A stretch of 40,682 bases of DNA from Candidatus Moraniibacteriota bacterium (lineage in GTDB: Bacteria; Patescibacteriota; Minisyncoccia; CAIUEV01; JAHKAQ01): contig WJJL01000033.1 of NCBI GenBank assembly GCA_014729725.1, positions 1 to 40,682 on the forward strand. The letters are read 5' to 3'. Below are positions 1 to 8,040 of the stretch, piece after piece (within the stretch, counting starts at the first letter, position 1; each line of letters opens with the position of its first letter). The notes beneath the pieces were generated by a model that saw nothing but the letters and a program-made list of their open reading frames with translations, did no database searches and was not told the origin of the DNA. A program made the translations under genes and the position numbers.

Positions 1-8
1 AAAAGATT

Positions 9-39
9 CCAAAACCCAACCTTTAAGCTTTTGGTTTTT
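9..39 (+). terminator. weak intrinsic terminator-like hairpin at the left edge
   Basis: CCAAAA (9-14) can pair with TTTTGG (29-34) and is followed by five T (35-39). It could end a gene lying to the left of the window. The stem is short and AT-rich, so this is tentative. Confidence 0.3.
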
Positions 40-145
40 CAATTATCGGAGTTTGGTTTGGGTAAGGTGTGAAATGGGAGGGTGGTGGATTGGAATTATT
101 GGATAAGGAGGTCGCCATTGTTTTTAGGTGGAGTTGATTTTTTAT

Positions 146-175
146 TTGCCTGAATTTAGAATTTTGTTGTATAAT
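146..175 (+). promoter_or_regulatory. putative sigma-70-type promoter for the 246-1382 gene
   Basis: TTGCCT (146-151), an 18-base spacer and a perfect TATAAT (170-175) precede the first gene by about 70 bases. The -10 box is preceded by TGTTG, which may act as an extended -10. This rests on consensus match only. Confidence 0.45.
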
Positions 176-245
176 TTAGGAATAGAAGTTACCGTACATT
201 AAGTAGCCTTTAATTTTTTAAAGTATAAAATTTTAAAATAAAAAT

Positions 246-1382
246 ATGTTTGGATTAAAAAGAAATAAAAAATCAAAAGATCAAAAACAGGATCAGGCTA
301 ATCAAAAAGACAAAGCAAAGGATGACTCTAATGAAATTAAAAATCCCGCAATCCCTCCGCTTAATATTTCCGCCAAAAGTGATGACAATAAAAATGATGG
401 CAAAGATGAAGAAAAACAGGAGATAAAAATTCCCTCCATTATGCAAAAAGTACAGCCCAAAGAAAAAGATAACACCTCCAAAAAGACAACCCAGCAATCT
501 GATGGGCAGGAGTCGAATTTAAATCAAACCAATAACTCAAACCCTTCAAAAAATCAGGATTTTAAAATTCAAAAAATTTCCGCCAATAATGATTCAAAAG
601 AGGCGGAGATAAGCACAAAAGAAAATAATAAAGCCCAACAAAGCTCTGATCAAGAAAATAAAGACAATCAGGCTCAACAAAATCAGATAAATGACGCTCA
701 AAATATTCAAACTTTTAAAACCCAAAAAGAGGTTGACGGCATCATTCAAAACGAAGAAATCAAAAATTCAGCCAGTCAAAACCAGATTTCCCAACTTTCA
801 AAAAATAATACCAGCAATACTGATAATGCTGAAATTAAAAAAGAGCCTTCCAAAAAAGAGCCCTCCAATTCAATTGGCGATAATCAAGCTTCTCAAGAGG
901 CTAATCTTAAAGAATCAGGCCCCTCATTGCAGGTTGAATTAAAAGATGAGCTTAATAAAGAACAAGAAAAAAGTGATCCAAATAAGAGCTCCAATAGAAA
1001 AAACAAACTAAATCCCGGCACTTTAGTCCAACTAGCAAATGACATTTCCCGGGGTTACTCGGATATTGAAAATAACAATGAAAAACCCAAGGAAATAAAG
1101 GAGATTGAATATGAATATTCCATTTTTAGAAATATAGCTATAAATAAATTAAATCAGCTAACTTCTTTAATTGAAGAGGTTGGAGGCAATGAAAAAATTA
1201 TGAATCTGACTAATGATAAAGAGAAGATGAGACAGGCTATGGTGGACGCTTATCAAATTATTCCTTTTTTAGACAATATGATTGAAAGAGCTCAAAACCT
1301 TAATTATCAAGTTCAATCCTTGGAAAAACTTAAACTCGCCCTTAGAGATTTTGCTCACAATCTTAGTTTAATTCTTTCTTAA
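246..1382 (+). CDS. low-complexity Lys/Gln/Asn/Ser-rich protein with an ordered C-terminal helical domain
   Basis: The protein has 378 residues and I do not recognise it. Residues 1 to about 280 are extremely hydrophilic and biased to K, Q, N, S, D and E, with no predicted fold, signal peptide or membrane segment. From about residue 285 the composition changes to a regular helical pattern with hydrophobic spacing, beginning YSIFRNIAINKLNQL and ending in ALRDFAHNLSLILS, which looks like a folded helical bundle. The long tail may be a linker or a phase-separating or binding region. The ATG follows an A/T-rich leader without a Shine-Dalgarno sequence. The even bias through all codons and a promoter upstream support a real gene. 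Function unknown. Confidence 0.75.
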   Translation: MFGLKRNKKSKDQKQDQANQKDKAKDDSNEIKNPAIPPLNISAKSDDNKNDGKDEEKQEIKIPSIMQKVQPKEKDNTSKKTTQQSDGQESNLNQTNNSNPSKNQDFKIQKISANNDSKEAEISTKENNKAQQSSDQENKDNQAQQNQINDAQNIQTFKTQKEVDGIIQNEEIKNSASQNQISQLSKNNTSNTDNAEIKKEPSKKEPSNSIGDNQASQEANLKESGPSLQVELKDELNKEQEKSDPNKSSNRKNKLNPGTLVQLANDISRGYSDIENNNEKPKEIKEIEYEYSIFRNIAINKLNQLTSLIEEVGGNEKIMNLTNDKEKMRQAMVDAYQIIPFLDNMIERAQNLNYQVQSLEKLKLALRDFAHNLSLILS

Positions 1383-1504
1383 ACCTCTTTTTGGATTTTG
1401 AAATTAATCAATTTGTTTTTTAAGAGATATTTGCTATCGATTATTCCTTGATTTTGTGATTTAAGGCGATATTTTAAAATAATTTTAATTTCTAAGCTTA
1501 TTCA

Positions 1505-2551
1505 ATGACAATTATTAAAACCCAAAAGGAAGAAGAGGCTGAAAAAAGCGGTTTACCCAATGAGTTGCAGAGATTTAGCGAAGATTTAATTTCGCCTCAA
1601 AAAGTAATTAATCTTAAAAAGGAAGTGGGGCTTTTTGATTTTAATTTATATTGGTTAGAACTAAAACATAACCAAAAAACCGTAGAAGGGACTTTTTCTT
1701 TTGATCAAAAGTTAACCAGAAAATTAATCGTTTTTGTTCCCGGTTTTCCCGGTGATGGCTCTGTAAGGTTTGAAGTTAATCATTTGGAAGAGGTGGCTAA
1801 AAATAAATATAGTATTTTTTGCCTAAGACATAACGGGACTATTTTAAATGGGAAATATTCAGATAATTTTATTGGTTTTAAAAGCAGACAAAATCAGGTT
1901 AAATCAGCCAAATCTTTTAAAACAATAGGCAGCAAGCAACTTTATTCAATGAATGATCTAATAAATGAACCCAAAACGGTTCTAAGTGTTCTGGCCAAAG
2001 AATTTGAAGAAATTTATTTAATTGGTCATTCTTTTGGGGTTTTGTCTATTATATATTCTCTTTTGGATTTTTCTGTGGAATCTAAGAACTTAATTAGTAA
2101 AATAAAACGAGTAGTTTCTTTAGCCGGAACTACGGGAATAATAAGAGGCGCTAAAAGTCCTGTTTTAAAAATGTGGTCACAATTATTAAACAGTAAAACC
2201 AACCAGAAAATTATCAATCTTAAACAAACCGCAGACAATCTTGATTTTATAAAACAAGCTTATAACAGAATTCATTTAGAAGCCTTTGATCGAATCCCCA
2301 ATTCCATAGATTTTGTTTTTGTTTTTCCCTGGGGCGATATCCCAGGATCCACTGATGAATTTATTAGCCCTATAGAGAACTTGGAGTTTATAACCAATTT
2401 TGGTAGAGGTTCTTTAATTATTGATAAAAATCAAAAGTCTGATATTAAAAAAAATATTTTAGCTCACGATATGAACAATCTTAAAACTTCCACTATCTTA
2501 GATTTAATCAGGAATGATAAGTATTTAAATAAAAGAATAGATGTAATTTAG
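1505..2551 (+). CDS. alpha/beta-hydrolase fold protein
   Basis: A 348-residue protein with the marks of a serine hydrolase. The strand-loop VFVPGFPGDGS (about residues 77-86) fits the oxyanion-hole region, and GHSFG (174-178) is the nucleophile elbow with Ser176. A late histidine in ILAHDMNNL (about residue 320) is a plausible catalytic His, with an Asp or Glu upstream. There is no signal peptide, so it is probably cytoplasmic. The substrate cannot be told from sequence; esterase, lipase or acyl-transfer activity are all possible. It stands alone, 122 bases after the preceding gene, with a possible terminator at 2656-2690. Confidence 0.8.
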   Translation: MTIIKTQKEEEAEKSGLPNELQRFSEDLISPQKVINLKKEVGLFDFNLYWLELKHNQKTVEGTFSFDQKLTRKLIVFVPGFPGDGSVRFEVNHLEEVAKNKYSIFCLRHNGTILNGKYSDNFIGFKSRQNQVKSAKSFKTIGSKQLYSMNDLINEPKTVLSVLAKEFEEIYLIGHSFGVLSIIYSLLDFSVESKNLISKIKRVVSLAGTTGIIRGAKSPVLKMWSQLLNSKTNQKIINLKQTADNLDFIKQAYNRIHLEAFDRIPNSIDFVFVFPWGDIPGSTDEFISPIENLEFITNFGRGSLIIDKNQKSDIKKNILAHDMNNLKTSTILDLIRNDKYLNKRIDVI

Positions 2552-2655
2552 AAGAATAATTTTTACGGTTTTGTTTCAAGAACAAAAATACTTGGCGTTA
2601 AACCTGAATCTTGATTTAATTTTTAAAGCTCCGGAGTATAACAATTTTTTACAAG

Positions 2656-2690
2656 AAAGATTTGTTTTTCTTAAAGGTGAATCTTTTTTT
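2656..2690 (+). terminator. possible terminator after the hydrolase gene
   Basis: AAAGATT (2656-2662) is complementary to AATCTTT (2680-2686), with a 17-base loop, and the right arm runs into a T-run to 2690. The arms are only seven pairs and AT-rich. Confidence 0.35.
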
Positions 2691-2736
2691 GTTTTTGAAA
2701 AAGTTTAATAATTAGAAACCCTTTATTTGTCGAGGC

Positions 2737-2793
2737 TTGACAAAGATTATTATTTGAATATACTATGCATATAGGGGTGTATAATTAGTAAAC
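2737..2793 (+). promoter_or_regulatory. lexA promoter with putative SOS operator
   Basis: TTGACA (2737-2742), a 16-base spacer and TATACT (2759-2764) form a strong promoter, with a second TATAAT at 2780-2785. Just downstream is CATATA (2768-2773), GTG (2777-2779) and GTAAAC (2788-2793). The same three blocks at identical spacing occur downstream of the recA promoter (6582-6607). Autoregulation of lexA is known in many bacteria, so this shared block is a candidate LexA site; that is inference. Confidence 0.6.
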
Positions 2794-2800
2794 AATTAAA

Positions 2801-3448
2801 ATGAAAATTTTAACTCAAAAACAAAAAAAAGTATTAAACACAATCAGAAACTTTTTTTCCATCAACGGTAAAATGCCAACTATCAGAGAAATCAAACAGG
2901 AGTGTGAAAAAAAAGGATTAAAATTAAAAAGCACTCGCAGCATTTTTAATTATTTGAATGCTTTGGAACAAAAAGGTTATATTAAAAGAAGCTCAAAGGA
3001 AAGAGGAATAAAAATTTTAGATGGCATTAATAATAATTTCATTAATGTCCCCATTATCGGTTCTGCCAACGCTGGAATGCCTGCTGTTTTTGCCGAAGAA
3101 TATGTAGAAGGTTATTTAAAAGTTTCCAAAAGAATTATTCAAGATAAGAAGGTTTTTGCCATTCAGGTTAGCGGGGATTCTATGGATTTGTCGGTTGTAA
3201 ATCACAAAAAAGTGGAAGATGGGGATTTTGTGATTGTGGATGGAGATTATAGTGATTACAGAAACGGGGATAAAGTTTTGGTTTCTATCGACGGCCTTGC
3301 CACTGTAAAAACTTTTAGAAAAATGGACAATAATCATATTGGTTTATTTCCGGAATCTCAGAATCAAAAACATAAACCTATTTATTTAACTCAACAGGAT
3401 CAATTTATTATTAATGGGAAAGTTATTGATGTTTTAAAATTTAATTAA
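2801..3448 (+). CDS. lexA: LexA-type SOS repressor
   Basis: At 215 residues it has the normal LexA length. Residues 1-70 form a winged helix-turn-helix of LexA type (MPTIREIKQ followed by a wing ending around residue 70). The C-terminal half is an S24 self-cleaving peptidase: the scissile Ala91-Gly92 lies in SANAGMPA, the nucleophile is Ser127 in SGDSM, and the general base is Lys170 in ATVKTF. In the family, RecA filaments trigger cleavage and derepress repair genes. recA lies 3.3 kb away with a related promoter element. The start is the only ATG that gives a full DNA-binding domain. A phage-type repressor is less likely given the layout and context. Confidence 0.93.
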   Translation: MKILTQKQKKVLNTIRNFFSINGKMPTIREIKQECEKKGLKLKSTRSIFNYLNALEQKGYIKRSSKERGIKILDGINNNFINVPIIGSANAGMPAVFAEEYVEGYLKVSKRIIQDKKVFAIQVSGDSMDLSVVNHKKVEDGDFVIVDGDYSDYRNGDKVLVSIDGLATVKTFRKMDNNHIGLFPESQNQKHKPIYLTQQDQFIINGKVIDVLKFN

Positions 3449-3478
3449 ATTAATTAATTCTAAAAATTAAATTTAAAA

Positions 3479-3712
3479 ATGGATAAAAAAAATATTCATG
3501 TAATCCCTCATTTAACTCAGTGGGCGATTAAAATCGAGGGGGAAAATAAAATTATTTCCGCCCATAAAACACAATCCAGCGCCATTGATGAAGGCAGGAA
3601 ATTGGCTAAAAAATATATGTCAGAATTAATAATTCATACCGCGGAGGGGAAAATTCGCGATAAAGACAGCTATGGAAATGATCCTTGTCCGCCCAAAGAT
3701 ACTAAATTTTGA
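3479..3712 (+). CDS. DUF2188 domain protein
   Basis: A 77-residue protein spanning essentially one DUF2188 domain. It shows the typical pattern of VIPHLTQWAIKIEG at the N-terminus, alternating strands, and a C-terminal RDKDSYGNDPCPPKD tail that is characteristic of the family. The biochemical role of DUF2188 is not known. It follows lexA by 30 bases on the same strand and could be cotranscribed, which would place it under SOS control, but no direct evidence is visible. The gene ends with TGA and is followed by a hairpin at 3776-3809. Confidence 0.8.
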   Translation: MDKKNIHVIPHLTQWAIKIEGENKIISAHKTQSSAIDEGRKLAKKYMSELIIHTAEGKIRDKDSYGNDPCPPKDTKF

Positions 3713-3775
3713 ATTCAAAATAGTTCTTAGTAAATTTTAAGATAAAAATTGTGGTTTTTTGTTGATTTTTGAACA

Positions 3776-3809
3776 AATAAAAACACTATTTATTTAGTGC
3801 TTTTATTTT
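3776..3809 (+). terminator. intrinsic terminator after lexA-DUF2188
   Basis: CACTA (3784-3788), loop TTTATT and TAGTG (3795-3799) form a stem flanked by an A-run on the left and a T-run on the right, so it could work in both directions. It separates the lexA pair from the alkylation-repair gene. Confidence 0.6.
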
Positions 3810-3851
3810 AGGAAAAGCTTTGACTTATATATATAAATTTATAAAAATAGA

Positions 3852-4568
3852 ATGAATCAAGTTATACCAAAGATAAGAAACGAGCTTAAAAAAAATATTG
3901 ATCAAAAATATAAAGAAAATTCTAAAAATTTTTTTAAGGAAAAAATAAAAATATATGGAGTAAGAAGCCCGATTGTTCGAAAAATTGCTCAAAAGTATTA
4001 TAAAGAAATTTCGCATTGGGACAAAAAAGCCATATTTAAACTTGCTGAGAAATTATTACAATCGGATTATAATGAAGAAGCTATCATTGCTTTTGATTTT
4101 ATTTTTAGAAAAAGAAAGGATTTTTCTAAACAGGATTTTCGAAAGTTTGAATATTTTATTGATAAATATGTAAACAATTGGGGAAAATGTGATGATTTTT
4201 GCACTCACAGCGTAGGATGCTTGTTGGAGCGATTTAGTGTCCTGGTTAGCCGGAATGATTTAGAAAAATGGGCTAAAGCAAAGAATATGTGGCTAAGAAG
4301 AGCCGCGGCTGTTTCTTTAATCTTACCGGTTAGAAGGAAAATGTATTTGAAAAAAGCTTTTAAAATTGCCGATATTTTGTTATTGGATAAAGAGGATTTG
4401 GTGCAAAAAGGTTATGGCTGGCTTTTAAAAGAAGCCAGCAACCAATTTCCCAAAGAAGTGATTGATTTTGTTAAAAAAAGAAAAGCCAAAATGCCTCGAA
4501 CCGCCCTTCGCTATGCTATTGAAAAACTGCCAAATAAGACTAGGAGGGAGTTAATGAGGCGAAATTAA
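3852..4568 (+). CDS. AlkD-like DNA alkylation repair protein
   Basis: This 238-residue all-helical protein matches the DNA alkylation repair (HEAT-like, AlkC/AlkD) family. Bacillus cereus AlkD excises N3- and N7-alkylated purines without base flipping, using Trp109, Asp113 and Trp187. Equivalent residues can be placed here: Trp110 and Asp114 in NNWGKCDDFC, and Trp190 in GYGWLLKEAS. The helix WLRRAAAVSLI (147-157) is also a family mark. The full length suggests it is intact. It follows LexA, the DUF2188 gene and a terminator, so it has its own transcription start or reads through. The glycosylase assignment is from family knowledge. Confidence 0.88.
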   Translation: MNQVIPKIRNELKKNIDQKYKENSKNFFKEKIKIYGVRSPIVRKIAQKYYKEISHWDKKAIFKLAEKLLQSDYNEEAIIAFDFIFRKRKDFSKQDFRKFEYFIDKYVNNWGKCDDFCTHSVGCLLERFSVLVSRNDLEKWAKAKNMWLRRAAAVSLILPVRRKMYLKKAFKIADILLLDKEDLVQKGYGWLLKEASNQFPKEVIDFVKKRKAKMPRTALRYAIEKLPNKTRRELMRRN

Positions 4569-4696
4569 AATTTTTAAAAATATTTTTCTCTAGTAATGGA
4601 TTTAGCAATTTCTAAAAATTGCAGTAGTTGATACAATATGCAAAAATCTAATTAGTCATTTACAAAAAATTCTTTTTAATTATTAATCAAAACAAG

Positions 4697-4969
4697 ATGG
4701 AAATCCAAATCGATAATAATCCAAGTTCAGAAAAATTACAAAATTTAGATGTTTCCTCCTGGGGAGTTTGGGAGAAAGAAACCTCAAGCTTTCCCTGGAG
4801 TTATGATGAACAGGAAAGTTGTTATATTTTAGAGGGGGAGGCTGAAATAACTCCGGAAGATGGGGAAAAGGTTGTAATTAAAAGTGGTGATTTTGTTGTT
4901 TTTCCCAAAGGTTTAAAATGCACCTGGGATATTAAAAAACCAATTAAAAAACATTATAAATTTGGCTAA
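4697..4969 (+). CDS. small cupin (DUF861/EutQ-like) protein
   Basis: A 90-residue single-domain cupin of the cupin_3 (DUF861) type. Residues 22-30 (SWGVWEKET) and FPWSY lead into a beta-barrel with SCYILEGEAEIT and the second cupin motif KSGDFVVFPKGLKCTW. The classical metal-binding histidines are largely absent: the first motif has Cys-Tyr where many cupins have His-Xaa-His. It may therefore bind a small ligand rather than a metal. The gene is monocistronic, convergent with tyrS. Substrate unknown. Confidence 0.8.
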   Translation: MEIQIDNNPSSEKLQNLDVSSWGVWEKETSSFPWSYDEQESCYILEGEAEITPEDGEKVVIKSGDFVVFPKGLKCTWDIKKPIKKHYKFG

Positions 4970-5106
4970 GTAAGGGAACGTTGAGATTCATTTTGGATCA
5001 CTGGCAAAATATATGCCTTATCCTATTTCCAGCAATGTTCTTGTATAAAATATTCTTATCAGATGAAGGGGATCGAGATTTTTAGCCACTGTGAAGAATT
5101 TTTGAT

Positions 5107-6348
5107 TTAGGCTTTAATTATTTTTAAAAAATCCTTTTTGCCGGCTTTTATAATAATTTGAGGTTTTTTATCTAATATTTCAGTAATTGATAAATTAAGG
5201 TCGGTTTGTTTTTTTCCATCAATCGAAACTCCTCCTTGAGCGATTAATTGTTTGCACTTACCTTTGGAATCTCGGATTTTTAAGGAATTTAAAAGATCAA
5301 GGAGATTTAATTGTTGTTGTGATTCTTTTAATAAAGAAGAAAGTTTGTAAGTTTTTATTTCATCAGGAGTTTCTCTTTTAGAAAACACTTTTACAAAATG
5401 TTCTTTAGCTTTTTTAGCTTTTTTTTCGCCCTTTATTAATTTGACTATTTCAAAGGCCATTATTTTTTTAAATTTCATTGGGTTCTGTCCTTGCTTTATT
5501 AATTTTTCATATCTTTTTATATCTTTCATTTCAACTTTGGTTAGAAGCTCAAATCCTTTGATAATTAAGCTGTCCGGATAACTCATAGCTTTACCAAAAA
5601 TTTCTTCGGCGCTGTCGGAAAGATTAATACCATTGCCTTTGGTTTTGCTCATAGTGCGCTGATCCGGAGCATCCATCATTTGATGAGTTCTGACAAATTT
5701 TTCTTTATTTAAGTAGGCTCTACTGATATCGCGACCTACCAACATATTGAAAGTTTGATCCGAACCTCCCAGCTCCATGTCAACCTCCATGGCCACTCCG
5801 TCATAACCTTGCATTAAAGGATAAATCATTTCATGGAGCCTTATTGGATCGCCTTGTTTTAATCTTCTTTCAAACATGTCTCGTTCAATCATTCGCTGTA
5901 AAGTTATTTTACTCATCAATTTTAAAATATCCTCGAATTGTAACTTTGAAAGCCAGGAGGAGTTATATAAGAATTTGACCGGATTTTTTCCTTCAAACTC
6001 AATCAATTGAGCGGCCTGTTTCTGCCAACCTCTCATATTGCTATAAATTTGCTGATCATTTAGCATTTCGCGTGTGGTATCTTTATCCGGATCCCCGATT
6101 TTTGAGGTAAAATCACCTACTAAAAAAATAACTTCATGTCCGAGTTTTTGGAGAATGCTTAGAGCTCTTATTCCTATTGCATGACCGACATGCAGATATT
6201 TACCAGTTGGATCAAAACCCTGATAAATTTTTAGTTTTTTTCCGGATAACAGTTTTTTTCTAAGCTTTTCTTTGCTTGGATAAATTTTTTCCACTCCTCT
6301 GTTTAAAAATTCATCAATTAGTTTTTGATCTTTTAATATTGTTGCCAT
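5107..6348 (-). CDS. tyrS: tyrosyl-tRNA synthetase
   Basis: A class I aminoacyl-tRNA synthetase of 413 residues that charges tRNA-Tyr. The HIGH motif reads HVGH (53-56) after GFDPTGKY, and the KMSKS loop reads MSKTK (233-237). The tyrosine pocket strand YDGVAMEVDMELGGSDQ is present. The C-terminus from about residue 345 is an S4 RNA-binding domain (KCKQLIAQGGVSIDGKK), as in the TyrRS type with a KMSKS-like loop. The ATG is preceded by an A-rich leader with no Shine-Dalgarno. No T-box leader is visible upstream. It is divergent from recA across a 368-base gap. Confidence 0.96.
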   Translation of the reverse strand: MATILKDQKLIDEFLNRGVEKIYPSKEKLRKKLLSGKKLKIYQGFDPTGKYLHVGHAIGIRALSILQKLGHEVIFLVGDFTSKIGDPDKDTTREMLNDQQIYSNMRGWQKQAAQLIEFEGKNPVKFLYNSSWLSKLQFEDILKLMSKITLQRMIERDMFERRLKQGDPIRLHEMIYPLMQGYDGVAMEVDMELGGSDQTFNMLVGRDISRAYLNKEKFVRTHQMMDAPDQRTMSKTKGNGINLSDSAEEIFGKAMSYPDSLIIKGFELLTKVEMKDIKRYEKLIKQGQNPMKFKKIMAFEIVKLIKGEKKAKKAKEHFVKVFSKRETPDEIKTYKLSSLLKESQQQLNLLDLLNSLKIRDSKGKCKQLIAQGGVSIDGKKQTDLNLSITEILDKKPQIIIKAGKKDFLKIIKA

Positions 6349-6716
6349 TTTTCAATCTTTAAATTTTAAAACCATTAGGGTGCCGGTTTTTATAATTATT
6401 GTCTATTGCTGAAATTATTGCTTATAATGCCTTTATATATTAAATAATGTCATTATTTTAGAAATTTTGCAATTAAAAAATTTTTAAAAATTAATTTGTC
6501 GTTGTATTTAAAGGTTTCTTAAGCCCCGCTATACTTACTTGTTTTTTTGATTTGACATAAAGATTAATTTAGATTAACATACATATATTAGTGAATATAA
6601 TGTAAACAAAAATAAATTATCCAACTAAAATTTTATTTTTATTTAATCTTTTTCTTATATTCTTTTCATAAAAATTCATTAATGTATAATTTAATTTAAT
6701 AATTAATAAAATATAA
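6349..6716. other. divergent tyrS/recA intergenic region (368 bases)
   Basis: The region holds the recA promoter and putative SOS element (6552-6607) and another TATAAT at 6685-6690 about 27 bases before the recA ATG, which could be a second start site. The tyrS-proximal part (6349-6550) is AT-rich with no clear hairpin, small gene or T-box element. Confidence 0.5.
6552..6607 (+). promoter_or_regulatory. recA promoter with putative SOS operator
   Basis: TTGACA (6552-6557), a 17-base spacer and TAACAT (6575-6580) form a promoter. It is followed by CATATA (6582-6587), GTG (6591-6593) and GTAAAC (6602-6607), the same blocks at the same spacing as in front of lexA. Binding by the local LexA is inferred. 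Confidence 0.6.
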
Positions 6717-7781
6717 ATGTCCAAACAAAAGAAAAAAACGGTAAAAAAATCAACAGCAAAAAAAAGCAAAACCAAAAGAAAGCCAAACAAAAAGCACGTG
6801 GCAGTAGAAGAAGCCGTAAATAAAATTAAAGAAAAATACGGCGAAGGTTCGATTATGAAACTTGGAGAAGCTAAAAAAGTTGATGTGGCTTCGATACCGA
6901 CCGGTTCCATTTCGCTCAATTATGCTTTGGGAATAGGCGGGGTTCCCAAAGGAAGGATTGTGGAAATTTATGGACCTGAAGCCTCCGGAAAAACAACCTT
7001 AGCCCTTCATGTTTTAGCGAATTGTCAAAAAAATGGCGGTTCGGTTGCTTTTGTCGATGCTGAACACGCCCTTGATCCAGAGTACGCCAAAAGGGTTGGG
7101 GTAAATGTTGATGAAATGTTAATTTCTCAGCCCGACACTGGAGAGCAGGCTTTGGAAATTGTTGAAACTTTAGTGTTATCAGGGGGAGTGGATGTAATTG
7201 TGGTTGATTCTGTGGCTGCGCTTACCCCCAAAGCTGAAATAGAAGGGGAGATGGGGGATTCTCACATGGGTTTACAAGCCCGCTTAATGTCTCAGGCTCT
7301 TAGAAAACTTACTTCCATTGCTTATAAAAACGGTACCACTATTATCTTTATTAATCAGGTTAGAATGAAAATTGGAGTGTTCTTCGGAAATCCGGAAACC
7401 ACCACCGGAGGCAAAGCTTTGAAATTTTATTCTTCAGTTAGAATTGAGGTTAGAAGATCAGCTCAAATCAAGCAGGGCGATAAAGTAATTGGTAATCGGG
7501 TTAAATCAAAGGTGGTAAAAAATAAAGTGGCCCCTCCTTTTAAAACAGCTGAATTTGATATTATGTATAATGAAGGTATTTCTTGGGCCGGAGACTTAAT
7601 TAATATGGCGGCCTCTTATAATGTCGTTGAAAAAAGCGGTTCCTGGTATGTTTATGGTAGCGAGAAATTGGGACAGGGTTTGGAAGCTGCTAAAAAATCC
7701 TTGAAAGAAAATTCTAAATTAGTTAAAGATATTATGAAAAATCTGGATATTGCTTTGAAAGAGGAATTGGAAAAAGAGTGA
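6717..7781 (+). CDS. recA: recombinase RecA
   Basis: A 354-residue RecA that polymerises on single-stranded DNA, catalyses strand exchange and, in the SOS response, stimulates LexA cleavage. Walker A is GPEASGKT (86-93), DAEHALD follows at about 114-120, and the [10 protein letters not shown] Walker B strand and L2-region [10 protein letters not shown] are intact. Unusual is the first ~27 residues, a lysine/threonine-rich extension ahead of the normal N-terminal helix. The ATG at 6717 is kept because the frame and A/T-rich leader fit; an internal start would lose the extension but no later ATG lies close to the core. No Shine-Dalgarno is seen. Confidence 0.97.
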   Translation: MSKQKKKTVKKSTAKKSKTKRKPNKKHVAVEEAVNKIKEKYGEGSIMKLGEAKKVDVASIPTGSISLNYALGIGGVPKGRIVEIYGPEASGKTTLALHVLANCQKNGGSVAFVDAEHALDPEYAKRVGVNVDEMLISQPDTGEQALEIVETLVLSGGVDVIVVDSVAALTPKAEIEGEMGDSHMGLQARLMSQALRKLTSIAYKNGTTIIFINQVRMKIGVFFGNPETTTGGKALKFYSSVRIEVRRSAQIKQGDKVIGNRVKSKVVKNKVAPPFKTAEFDIMYNEGISWAGDLINMAASYNVVEKSGSWYVYGSEKLGQGLEAAKKSLKENSKLVKDIMKNLDIALKEELEKE

Positions 7782-7863
7782 ACTTAAAATTAAAAACAAA
7801 ATAAACAGTTTTAATAAAGCAAATTCCTTCTTTGGTTGGTTGGAGGCTGGCTGGGGGTTTAAA

Positions 7864-8040
7864 TTAGTAACCGTAAATTAATAACATGACAACTGGTAAT
7901 ATCCCCAAACTAATAAAGCCAATTAATTTTTGTAAAGCAATAGCATTGCTAAATTTTCTTTCTATTTCTATAATAAAAAAAACATAAGTTAACCCAGTAA
8001 AGATAAATAAAAAAATAAATGGAATTTGTATATTTTTATT
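7864..8040 (-). other. open antisense frame with two hydrophobic segments but no ATG
   Basis: On the minus strand a frame stays open for 58 codons before TAA at 7864-7866. It reads as a plausible two-span membrane peptide (IPFIFLFIFTGLTYVFFII, a charged turn, then LIGFISLGILPVVMLLIYGY). There is no ATG near its beginning; only ATA/ATT-type codons are available. It overlaps the start of the next plus-strand gene. It may be a remnant, a small gene with an unusual start, or chance. Confidence 0.2.

Noticed and set aside
23-118. Minus-strand 31-codon Pro/Asn-rich frame beginning ATG at 118
   Set aside because: Short, no promoter, no ribosome-binding site, and it runs into a hairpin; composition is just the complement of a G-rich stretch.
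691-942. Plus-strand 83-codon frame inside the 246-1382 gene
   Set aside because: Shifted-frame shadow of a low-complexity Lys-rich gene; no independent signal.
6349-6550. T-box or other leader for tyrS
   Set aside because: No specifier stem, T-box sequence or terminator was found before tyrS.
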